From Candidatus Eiseniibacteriota bacterium (lineage in GTDB: Bacteria > Eisenbacteria > RBG-16-71-46), in assembly GCA_016215625.1 (NCBI GenBank), contig JACRIW010000020.1:62001-126000 (forward strand): a stretch of 64,000 nucleotides of DNA, in the 5' to 3' direction. Below, piece by piece: positions 51,019 to 57,856 of this stretch. The position numbers and the translations under genes are program-made. The notes beneath the pieces were generated by a model. The model did not search any database and was not told where the DNA came from. It saw nothing but the letters and a program-made list of their open reading frames with translations. Each line of letters opens with the position of its first letter. The stretch's first letter is position 1.

Positions 51019-52157
51019 CGCAGCACCTCGTCGAGCTTCGCGCCGAGGTTCTCGACCTTGGCGACCGCCAGCAGCGCCATCACGACGTACATCTTCTTGT
51101 TCGCTTCGCGCGCCACGTTGACCTTGTGCTTCGCCATGACGCCCGGCGTCACTTCGTCGCCGATGTCGGCCGGCAGGCAGTGCATGTAGAGCGCGTCGCC
51201 GCCCGTCGTGAGCGCCATGCGGCGTTCGTCGCAGATCCAGTCCTTGTGCGAGGCGTTGCGGGCGAGGGCGCGCTTCTCGATCTCGCCCATGGCCGCCTTG
51301 TCGCGCTTCGAGTTCGCCTCGACGCGCTCGAGCATGAGGTCGTACGGGCCCCAGCTCTTCGGGTACACGACGTCGGCGCCCTTGAAGGCCTCGTCCATGT
51401 CGTGCACGACCTCGAACTTGCCGCCGGACTCGGCCGCGTGCTTCCTGGCCGTCTCGAGCGTGCTGTCCATGAGGCGGTAACCCTCGGGGTGCGCGAGCGA
51501 CACGTGCGCGCCTTCGCGCGCCATGAGCATCGCGATGCCCTGCGGCACCGACAGCGGCTTCGCGTAGGACGGCGAGTACGCCCACGACATCGCGATCTTC
51601 TTGCCCTTGAGGCCGCCCGGGAAGTACTCGCGCAGCCACATGAGGTCGGCGAGCGTCTGCGTCGGGTGGTCGATGTCGCACTGCAGGTTCACGACCGGCA
51701 CCTTGCGGTTGTCGTTCGTCGCCTTGAGGTAGTCGTCGATGCCGGCCTTGACCGAGCGCATGAACGTGTTGCCCGCGCCCAGAATGAGGTCGTGACGGAT
51801 GCCCATCGCGTGCGAGTTCATGCCGAGCATGGCGCCGGTCTCTTCGGCCGTCTCGCCGTGTTCGACCTGGGTGCTGCTGCCGTCCACGATCACGGGGCGC
51901 ATGCCGAGGCGGCTGGAGGCGCCGGCCCACGCGGACTTCGTGCGCGTCGAGTTGTCGAAGAACAGCGCGTACGCCAGCTGGTCCGGCAGGAACGCCGTGG
52001 ACCTTCCGGCGCGGTCGGCGGCTTCGAAGCGCGAAGCCACCGCGAGGAGCGCGTCGATCTCGGCACGCGACCAGTCACTGGTGAGCATCAGGCTCTTGCC
52101 CAGCAGGCCGGCGAGCGTGTTGCGGTCGAGATTCGGCAGCGTCGAGGTGCTGTTCAT
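51015..52157 (-). CDS. ygeW: YgeW knotted carbamoyltransferase
   Basis: 380 aa. A carbamoyl-phosphate site of the aspartate/ornithine transcarbamylase fold, FFDNSTRTKSAWAGASSRLG (about residues 67-86), is followed by STQVEHGETAEETGAMLGMN, VPVVNLQCDIDHPTQTLADL, MSWAYSPSYAKPLSVPQGIA and YMHCLPADIGDEVTPGVMAK. The H-P-T-Q and H-C-L-P motifs are intact. YgeW has the trefoil knot of N-acetyl/N-succinyl-ornithine transcarbamylases. In the purine operon it is thought to release carbamoyl phosphate from a ureido intermediate by phosphorolysis, feeding ArcC. It overlaps both neighbours by 4 nt. Confidence 0.9.
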   Translation of the reverse strand: MNSTSTLPNLDRNTLAGLLGKSLMLTSDWSRAEIDALLAVASRFEAADRAGRSTAFLPDQLAYALFFDNSTRTKSAWAGASSRLGMRPVIVDGSSTQVEHGETAEETGAMLGMNSHAMGIRHDLILGAGNTFMRSVKAGIDDYLKATNDNRKVPVVNLQCDIDHPTQTLADLMWLREYFPGGLKGKKIAMSWAYSPSYAKPLSVPQGIAMLMAREGAHVSLAHPEGYRLMDSTLETARKHAAESGGKFEVVHDMDEAFKGADVVYPKSWGPYDLMLERVEANSKRDKAAMGEIEKRALARNASHKDWICDERRMALTTGGDALYMHCLPADIGDEVTPGVMAKHKVNVAREANKKMYVVMALLAVAKVENLGAKLDEVLR

Positions 52158-53128
52158 GACTTCTCCTTGAGTATGCGGGTGCCTGCGTTGCCGTCGTACG
52201 CCTCGAGCAACGCCTCGGGGTGACAGATGACGACCTCGTCGCCGCCGCGCTCCAGGAAATACAGCGCGGCTTCGATCTTCGGTCCCATGCTTCCGGGCGG
52301 GAACTGGCCGGCCTCCGCCATGGCTTTCAGCTCGGAGATCGTCGTCTCGCGCAGCGCCGTGCGGTTCTCGGTCAGGTAGTCGCGGTAGACCGCGTCCACG
52401 CCGGTGGTGATGAACAAGCGCTTCACGCCCAGTTGCACGGCGAGCAGCGCGCTGGCGCGGTCCTTGTCGATGACCGCTTCGAGTCCGCGAATGTGGCCGG
52501 TTTCGTCGCGCATCACGGGAATCCCGCCGCCGCCGCACGCGATCACCGTGACGCCGGCGTCCACGAGCCGGCGGATGGTGTCGAGCTGGACGATCGAGAT
52601 GGGGGCCGGGCTCGCGACCACGCGGCGCCAGCCGCGATGCGAGTCCTCGACCATGTCCCAGTGGCGCTCGGACTGGAGCTTGGCGGCTTCTTCTTCCGAG
52701 TAGAACTTGCCGATCGGCTTGGTCGGCTCGGTGAAGGCCTTGTCGTGCGGGTCCACCTCGACCTCGGTGACGATGGACGCCACCTCGGTCTGTTGTCCGT
52801 GGAGCCGCAGGTATTCGCGCAGGTCCCGCTGGATCATGTAGCCCAGCGCGCCCTGCGAGTCGGCGACGAGCGAGTCCAGCGGCACTTCGTGCATCTGCTG
52901 CTTGGACAGCTCGACGCGCAGCTGCATGAAGCCGACCTGCGGTCCGTTGCCGTGCGTGAGCACGACGTGGACGCCGCGAGCGATGAGCCCGGCCACGGGA
53001 ATCACGGCGCGGGCGGTCACGGCGAACTGGTTTTCGACGGTCGGCGGGAGTTTCGGGTCGAGGAGACTGTTCCCGCCCATCGCAATCAGGGTCGGGGGGA
53101 CGGGTGCTTCATGCGGGGTAGTCGTCAT
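52154..53128 (-). CDS. arcC: carbamate kinase
   Basis: 324 aa. Carbamate kinase motifs are LIAMGGNSLLDP (about residues 14-25), HVVLTHGNGPQVGFMQLRVE (about 53-72), VVASPAPISIVQLDTIRRLV, VIACGGGGIPVMRDE, VIDKDRASALLAVQLGVKRL and FPPGSMGPKIEAALYFLERG. It transfers phosphate from carbamoyl phosphate to ADP, giving ATP, ammonia and CO2, and so conserves energy at the end of the urate pathway. It is the first gene of the six-gene operon and overlaps ygeW by 4 nt. The operon promoter must lie in the about 100-nt gap shared with the divergent methyltransferase gene; I see no clear -10/-35 there. Confidence 0.93.
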   Translation of the reverse strand: MTTTPHEAPVPPTLIAMGGNSLLDPKLPPTVENQFAVTARAVIPVAGLIARGVHVVLTHGNGPQVGFMQLRVELSKQQMHEVPLDSLVADSQGALGYMIQRDLREYLRLHGQQTEVASIVTEVEVDPHDKAFTEPTKPIGKFYSEEEAAKLQSERHWDMVEDSHRGWRRVVASPAPISIVQLDTIRRLVDAGVTVIACGGGGIPVMRDETGHIRGLEAVIDKDRASALLAVQLGVKRLFITTGVDAVYRDYLTENRTALRETTISELKAMAEAGQFPPGSMGPKIEAALYFLERGGDEVVICHPEALLEAYDGNAGTRILKEKS

Positions 53129-53232
53129 GGCGAACGCAGTGTGCTCCGGCGGGAGGAGCGCTTTCCATGCTCCTCAAGTACCATGTGCCGCGACTTCGCA
53201 ACGCTTTGGCATTCATCGGGAAGGAGGATTCC

Positions 53233-54006
53233 ATGGACGTCCGCGCATTCAACGCTCAGGCGTGGGACCGGCTGGTCGCGATGGGCAATCGTTGGACGTT
53301 GCCGGTTTCTTCCGAGGAGATCGGGCGCGCGCGCGCCGGTGACTGGGCCGTGATCCTGACGCCGACCCGTGCGGTGCCGCGCGAGTGGTTCGGTTCGCTC
53401 GCCGGTCGCGACCTGCTGGCGCTCGCTTCGGGCGGCGGGCAGCAGGCCTGCGTGCTCGCGGCGGCCGGGGCGAACGTCACGCTGCTCGACAACTCGCCCG
53501 CGCAGCTGGCGCAGGACCGCATGGTCGCCGAGCGCGACGGGCTGGCGATCCGGCTCGAGCGGGGCGACATGCGAGACCTGTCTCGTTTCGCAGATGCGTC
53601 CTTCGATCTGATCTTTCATCCCTGCTCGAACGGCTTCGTGCCGGACGTGCGCCCCGTGTGGCGGGAGTGCGCGCGGGTGCTGCGGCCGGGCGGGCGGCTG
53701 TTGGCGGGAATGGTGAACCCGGCGCTCTACCTGTTCGACGAGGCGGAGGTGGACCGCGGCGAGTTCGTGGCGCGCTATGCGCTGCCGTACTCGGACATGG
53801 TCTCGCGCACGCCGGAGCAGCTGGCGCGCATGGCCGAAGCCGGCGAGCCCGTGTCGTTCGGGCACACGCTCGACGACCAGATCGGCGGGCAGTTGGAGGC
53901 CGGGCTGCTGCTGGCCGGGTTCTTCGAGGACCGCTGGGCGGAGCACCCGCTGGATCGGTTCTTCGCGCCGTGCTTCGCGACGCTGGCGGTGAAGCCGGGC
54001 GGGTGA
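53233..54006 (+). CDS. class I SAM-dependent methyltransferase whose 3' end is duplicated downstream
   Basis: 257 aa from ATG 53233, preceded by AAGGAGG. It shows WDRLVAMGNRWTLPVSSEEI (about residues 10-29), motif I LLALASGGGQQACVLAAAGA (about 56-75), VTLLDNSPAQLAQDRM, FDLIFHPCSNGFVPDVRPVW and a helical C-terminal region (GHTLDDQIGGQLEAGLLLAG, FFEDRWAEHPLDRFFAPCFA). It methylates an unknown small molecule. It is divergent from the purine operon. The last 86 nt before the final codons recur exactly at 55001-55086. The C-terminus reads AVKPGG-stop here, whereas both downstream copies would end AVKRG-stop, so the native tail may have been replaced. Confidence 0.82.
   Translation: MDVRAFNAQAWDRLVAMGNRWTLPVSSEEIGRARAGDWAVILTPTRAVPREWFGSLAGRDLLALASGGGQQACVLAAAGANVTLLDNSPAQLAQDRMVAERDGLAIRLERGDMRDLSRFADASFDLIFHPCSNGFVPDVRPVWRECARVLRPGGRLLAGMVNPALYLFDEAEVDRGEFVARYALPYSDMVSRTPEQLARMAEAGEPVSFGHTLDDQIGGQLEAGLLLAGFFEDRWAEHPLDRFFAPCFATLAVKPGG
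53910..53995 (+). repeat. 86-nt repeat copy A (methyltransferase 3' end)
   Basis: This block is identical, base for base, to 55001-55086 at an offset of 1091 nt. It encodes the C-terminal segment from LAGFFEDRWAEH to ATLAVK. Identity stops just before the stop codon. Confidence 0.9.
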
Positions 54007-54042
54007 GATTGGCATTCGGTCACATGCCGGGACCGCGACGAA

Positions 54043-54064
54043 ATGAGTCCTTGTATGGACTCAT
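54043..54064. promoter_or_regulatory. perfect inverted repeat over a -35 region
   Basis: ATGAGTCC (54043-54050) and GGACTCAT (54057-54064) flank TTGTAT. It could be an operator overlapping the promoter of the next gene, or a weak terminator of the methyltransferase gene. It is not conserved as a palindrome in the downstream duplicate. Confidence 0.45.
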
Positions 54065-54078
54065 GTGAATCGTACACT
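54051..54078 (+). promoter_or_regulatory. putative promoter of the first cassette gene
   Basis: TTGTAT (54051-54056), 16 nt, TACACT (54073-54078). The same arrangement (TTGTCG, 16 nt, TACACT) recurs at 55144-55171 in the duplicated unit, which strengthens the call. Confidence 0.55.
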
Positions 54079-54124
54079 CCGAGTGGAGTCGAGTCTGCCG
54101 AGTTGGTCGTATGAGAGGATGGGC

Positions 54125-54964
54125 ATGATCCGGATTCGCCCGATTCATTGTGCACTCCCCGTCTTGGTTTGCGCCGCTCTCTCGATCGTTGCGATGCGCG
54201 GGCACGCGCAGGCATCCCGCCATGCCTACCCCGCCGACCACACATTGGGAAGCGTGCACGGGGACACGATTCTCGTCTGGCCTGGTGGCGAATCGGTGGT
54301 CACTACGATCCAGCTCCTGGTCGGAACGGGAAATTCGATCGACTACATTCCTGATACGACGCTCGTTCTCGCCAGCGGCGAGACCCTTCGTGTCACGCCA
54401 ACCAATCCTTCGGGTGCAGGGGACTACGTGCTTCCGGGCGATTGGAGGCTGAGCATTGGGAACGTGTCGAATCCGAGGCTGGTGAATATCTGGCGATACG
54501 GACGCCCAGCACTCCTCTACTCGAACCTTTCCTCGCGCGACGTTGTTGCCCTCGTTCAACGCGGCGAAGCTCGGGAGTCCCTCTCGGTGGTCGCCAGCGC
54601 TTCGATGAAAGGCCTGGTCCATTTGCATCAGGCCTCTCGGCCGGGTTCACCCGACGCGGATTGGGAGCTGCAAGTCGTGCGAGACTCGGATGGGCAACTG
54701 GAGTTGCCTGAGGGTTGGTCCGAAATGACAGTGCAGTTTCTTGCCCTCAGAAGTTCCTCGCGTGCCCGAACCGGCGTGAGCGAACCGCCTGAAGGGCGCG
54801 AGCCGACTTCCGCAGGAGGGGCTTTGGCTTCACCCTCGTCACTCAACTCATCGCACGATCCAAAGCGGGACGAGATTCGGTTGCTCGGCGCCACTCCCAT
54901 CGGACGACCGCTGGTCTTGAGGGCGCGCCCAGGAATCCGCGGCGGGTCCTACGTTCAAATGTGA
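54125..54964 (+). CDS. exported protein of an unrecognised family, cassette copy 1
   Basis: 279 aa from ATG 54125, with GAGAGG at normal spacing. A signal peptide (about residues 6-26, VLVCAALSIVAMRGHAQ) is followed by a domain with LASGETLRVTPTNPSGAGDY (about 78-97), then IGNVSNPRLVNIWRYGRPAL and, later, QLELPEGWSEMTVQFLALRS and a C-terminal TPIGRPLVLRARPG. The same ordered blocks occur in the protein at 55257, so the two are paralogues with roughly half of the conserved-block residues shared. Codon usage is visibly less GC-rich at third positions than in neighbours, which suggests acquired DNA. Function unknown. Confidence 0.7.
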   Translation: MIRIRPIHCALPVLVCAALSIVAMRGHAQASRHAYPADHTLGSVHGDTILVWPGGESVVTTIQLLVGTGNSIDYIPDTTLVLASGETLRVTPTNPSGAGDYVLPGDWRLSIGNVSNPRLVNIWRYGRPALLYSNLSSRDVVALVQRGEARESLSVVASASMKGLVHLHQASRPGSPDADWELQVVRDSDGQLELPEGWSEMTVQFLALRSSSRARTGVSEPPEGREPTSAGGALASPSSLNSSHDPKRDEIRLLGATPIGRPLVLRARPGIRGGSYVQM

Positions 54965-55000
54965 CGCATGGTGCCGCCCCTTCCCTCGCTACCCTTTGCA

Positions 55001-55092
55001 GCTGGCCGGGTTCTTCGAGGACCGCTGGGCGGAGCACCCGCTGGATCGGTTCTTCGCGCCGTGCTTCGCGACGCTGGCGGTGAAGCGGGGCT
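55001..55092 (+). repeat. repeat copy B of the methyltransferase 3' end
   Basis: 55001-55086 is identical to 53910-53995. The copy then diverges (GGGGCTGA) but keeps a stop in the methyltransferase frame. It has no start codon or upstream part of the gene. The 36 nt between the preceding stop and this copy show no other feature. Confidence 0.9.
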
Positions 55093-55143
55093 GAGTAAAT
55101 TGCCAGGCTCAGCCACATTACTAGACTTCCGCAGAATGAAGTC

Positions 55144-55171
55144 TTGTCGGCTCAAATGTGATCCGTACACT
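55144..55171 (+). promoter_or_regulatory. putative promoter of the second cassette gene
   Basis: TTGTCG (55144-55149), 16 nt, TACACT (55166-55171). The surrounding sequence is clearly homologous to the region before the first cassette gene (shared ATGTGA-x-CGTACACTC). Confidence 0.5.
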
Positions 55172-55256
55172 CGGGGTAGAGCCGAATCCACCACCTCGAA
55201 CGCCAGTGGCGGCAATTGTGACCGACGAACTCCGACGTGGCCTCAGGAGGGCTGCC

Positions 55257-56108
55257 GTGAGGACGCTGATGACTCGACTGACAACCTTCATGATGCTCAT
55301 CGTGCTTCTGGCCTTGTCTGCTTTCATGGCGAGTGCTGCCCCGCGCGAGCCCTCCGATCCTCTGTTTGATCAACAGGGCCCATTCCTTCTCACCAGTCAA
55401 GGCTTGGACACGGTCTGCGTCGAGCGTGTCGCTGAGGCCCGGACCGAGTTGGGCATGCTCTGGATTGGTGAGGCAAGCAACGAAATGGAGTTCAAGCTCT
55501 CCTCCGGCCAGACTCTGCGCGTGACACCGAGCAGCCCCTCGGGGACTGGGGAGTACTCGCTCGCGGACGGCAGCCAAATACAGGTGGGCACTGCCAAGAA
55601 TCCCCGGCTCGTCAATATTGTGAGATCGGGGAGGCCTGCCCTGGCTTACTCGGTGAGATCGACGAGAGGAATCCTCGCCTACGTTCGTTCGGGGGCGATG
55701 TCGTCTGAGGAACTGGCGCGCACGGACGATTCGGTTCGAGACCTTTCCAAGGTCTTTCGGGCCGCGGGGCCGGATGAACTGGACGCTGCGAAGCCCGAAC
55801 AACTTGTCGTCATACCCTGGTCGTGGTTTGGGCGTGGCTCGCTGAGCCTGCCTGAAGGTTGGAGGGAGATGACGGTGCAGTTCTGCGCATTCGGTCGGGC
55901 CAGCCGGGAGCGTGCGACAGGCGAGGTGCGCTCAGATTTCAGCGAGGAGGCGATTCGGGAGGGAACATCAGGTGTTCGCCTGTCCGGCGAGGAGAAGGCT
56001 CTCGCCTCACCGAGCCAGACCAGCTTAGCGAGTGTGCAGCCAATCGGTCGCGCACTCCTCGTGCGTGAGCGAAGCCATACGACGGGAAGTGTCTCGCTCG
56101 TGCCCTGA
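55257..56108 (+). CDS. exported protein of an unrecognised family, cassette copy 2
   Basis: 283 aa from GTG 55257, 6 nt after AGGAGG. A signal peptide (about residues 10-30, MMLIVLLALSAFMASAAP) is followed by SSGQTLRVTPSSPSGTGEYS (about 84-103), then VGTAKNPRLVNIVRSGRPAL, LSLPEGWREMTVQFCAFGRA and QPIGRALLVRERS near the end. All are homologous blocks of the 54125 protein. Between the blocks the two proteins have diverged strongly. The DNA is again less GC-rich than the flanks. It is followed by repeat remnant C. Function unknown; duplicated secreted proteins of this kind may be surface or interbacterial factors, but nothing in the sequence proves this. Confidence 0.7.
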   Translation: MRTLMTRLTTFMMLIVLLALSAFMASAAPREPSDPLFDQQGPFLLTSQGLDTVCVERVAEARTELGMLWIGEASNEMEFKLSSGQTLRVTPSSPSGTGEYSLADGSQIQVGTAKNPRLVNIVRSGRPALAYSVRSTRGILAYVRSGAMSSEELARTDDSVRDLSKVFRAAGPDELDAAKPEQLVVIPWSWFGRGSLSLPEGWREMTVQFCAFGRASRERATGEVRSDFSEEAIREGTSGVRLSGEEKALASPSQTSLASVQPIGRALLVRERSHTTGSVSLVP

Positions 56109-56197
56109 ATGCCGGCCGGCAGCAGGGCGCGGCTTCACGACCAGACACTGGCAGCGCTGCCATTCTCATGACGAGAGCCGGACATGCTGCCTCGTTG

Positions 56198-56225
56198 TTC
56201 GCGACGCTGGCGGTGAAGCGGGGCT
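56198..56225 (+). repeat. repeat remnant C (28 nt)
   Basis: 28 nt identical to 55065-55092 of copy B, including the GCGGGGCT end that copy A lacks. It is followed by an in-frame TAG. It marks the right end of the duplicated region; the next gene begins 88 nt later. Confidence 0.8.
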
Positions 56226-56312
56226 AGAGGAAACGCGGCGCTTGCCGCTCGCCGCGCCCCGGCCTAGCTTGGGTCCGTCCGTCCTTCCACCCGTACTCCT
56301 CCGGAGCGCCGC

Positions 56313-57839
56313 ATGGCCGTCACGCACTCGATGCCGAAGCTCGTCGACCTCGACTCCGACGCGCTGATTTCGCCCTTTGCCGCTTCCGACGCCGCGGACG
56401 AGCGCGCGTTCGTCGAAGCTCTGCAGAAGGGCGTGATCGGCTCCGACGCGCGGCTCGCGACGCCCGAGGGCGACCAGCCGCTGCTCTACTTCGACTACGT
56501 GGCGTCGGGGCGCTTCCATCGGTCGGTCGAGGACGCGCTCAACTCGCGCGTGCTCCCGTTCATGGCGAACACGCACACCGAGACCAGCTCGACCGGGCGG
56601 CAGATGACGCACTGGTACGAGCGCGCGTTCAAGCGCATCGCCGGTTACCTGCACGCCGATGCGAACCATGTGGTGATCCCGGTGGGCTCGGGCTCGACCG
56701 GCGCGGTCAATCGCCTCATCCAGGCGATGGGCCTGCGCATCCCGAGCACGCTCGAAGACCGCTACGAGATGTCGCGGCTGATCGAGGACGACGCGCGGCC
56801 CGTGGTGTTCCGCAGCCACATGGAGCACCACTCCAACGACATCACGTGGCGTGAGACGATCGCGGAGACCGTCTACGTGCCGTTCGACGCGACCGGCCGC
56901 GTGTCGGCCGAGGCGCTCGACGAGCTGCTGGCGAAGTACGCGCACGCGCCGCTCAAGATCGGCACGTTCTCGGCGGCCAGCAACGTGACCGGCATCCGCA
57001 ACGACTGTCACGGCCTCGCGCGCGTGCTGCACCGTCACGGAGCGCTCGCGTTCTTCGACTACGCCGCCGCCGGTCCGTACGTGGACATGGACATGGCGCC
57101 GGTCGGCGCGGACGGCGAGCCCGACGCGCTCGCGCGGCTCGACGCCGTATTCCTGTCCGTGCACAAGTTCCTCGGCGGTCCGCGCGCGCCGGGACTGCTG
57201 ATCGCGGACCGAAAGCTCTTCTCGAACCGTGTGCCCGTCGAGCCCGGCGGCGGCACCGTGCTCTACACGTCGCCCGACGAGCACGTGTACCTGACCGACA
57301 CGTCGCACCGCGAGACCGGCGGCACGCCGCCGATCGTGGGCGTCATCCAGGCCGGGCTCGCGTTCGACCTGAAAGCCGCCATCGGCCACCAGCGCACGTT
57401 CGACATCGAGCACGGCTACCTGGAGCGCGCGCTCGCCGAATGGACGAAGGAACCCGGCATCGAGATCCTGGGCGACCTGAACGTCGAGCGGCTCGGGATC
57501 GTGTCCATGATCTTCCACGGCCTGCACCACAACTTCGCCGTGGCGCTGCTGAACGACTACTTCGGCGTGCAGGTGCGCGGCGGCTGCATGTGCGCCGGCC
57601 CGTACGGGCACGAGCTGCTCGGCATCGACGAAGACGTCTCGCTGCGCATCCGCAAGCTGCTCGAACAGGGCAACTGCGGCGTGAAGCCCGGCTGGGTCCG
57701 TGTCGGCTTCTCGCCCGTGACGCGCGAGGACGAGTTCCAGGCGCTCATGGAAGGCGTGCGGTTCGTGGCGCGCGAGGGCAGGAAGTACCTCGACCGCTAC
57801 GAGATGACGGACGCCAGCGGGGAGTGGCGGAGGAAGTAG
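56313..57839 (+). CDS. class-V aminotransferase-fold PLP enzyme (cysteine-desulfurase-like)
   Basis: 508 aa. It shows YFDYVASGRFHRSVEDALNS (about residues 52-71), NTHTETSSTGRQMTHWYERA, VVIPVGSGSTGAVNRLI, SHMEHHSNDITWRETIAE, FDYAAAGPYVDMDM and the Schiff-base Lys285 in LSVHKFLGGPRAPGLL. A late VRGGCMCAGPYGHELLG carries two Cys where desulfurases have their mobile-loop Cys. It is longer than ordinary desulfurases (about 400 aa). Such proteins release sulfur or selenium from Cys or Sec, or act as lyases; the true substrate is open. CGGAG precedes the ATG. It lies on the opposite strand from, and near, the selenium-type purine operon. Confidence 0.75.
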   Translation: MAVTHSMPKLVDLDSDALISPFAASDAADERAFVEALQKGVIGSDARLATPEGDQPLLYFDYVASGRFHRSVEDALNSRVLPFMANTHTETSSTGRQMTHWYERAFKRIAGYLHADANHVVIPVGSGSTGAVNRLIQAMGLRIPSTLEDRYEMSRLIEDDARPVVFRSHMEHHSNDITWRETIAETVYVPFDATGRVSAEALDELLAKYAHAPLKIGTFSAASNVTGIRNDCHGLARVLHRHGALAFFDYAAAGPYVDMDMAPVGADGEPDALARLDAVFLSVHKFLGGPRAPGLLIADRKLFSNRVPVEPGGGTVLYTSPDEHVYLTDTSHRETGGTPPIVGVIQAGLAFDLKAAIGHQRTFDIEHGYLERALAEWTKEPGIEILGDLNVERLGIVSMIFHGLHHNFAVALLNDYFGVQVRGGCMCAGPYGHELLGIDEDVSLRIRKLLEQGNCGVKPGWVRVGFSPVTREDEFQALMEGVRFVAREGRKYLDRYEMTDASGEWRRK

Positions 57840-57856
57840 GGGGCGGGCGAGGGAGC

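Noticed and set aside
53910..56225. Integron cassette array with attC sites
   Set aside because: The repeats are not imperfect palindromes, belong to a coding 3' end, the genes have their own promoters, and no integron integrase is present in the window.
53910..56225. Prophage or integrative element with att sites
   Set aside because: No integrase, transposase, replication or structural genes lie between the repeats.
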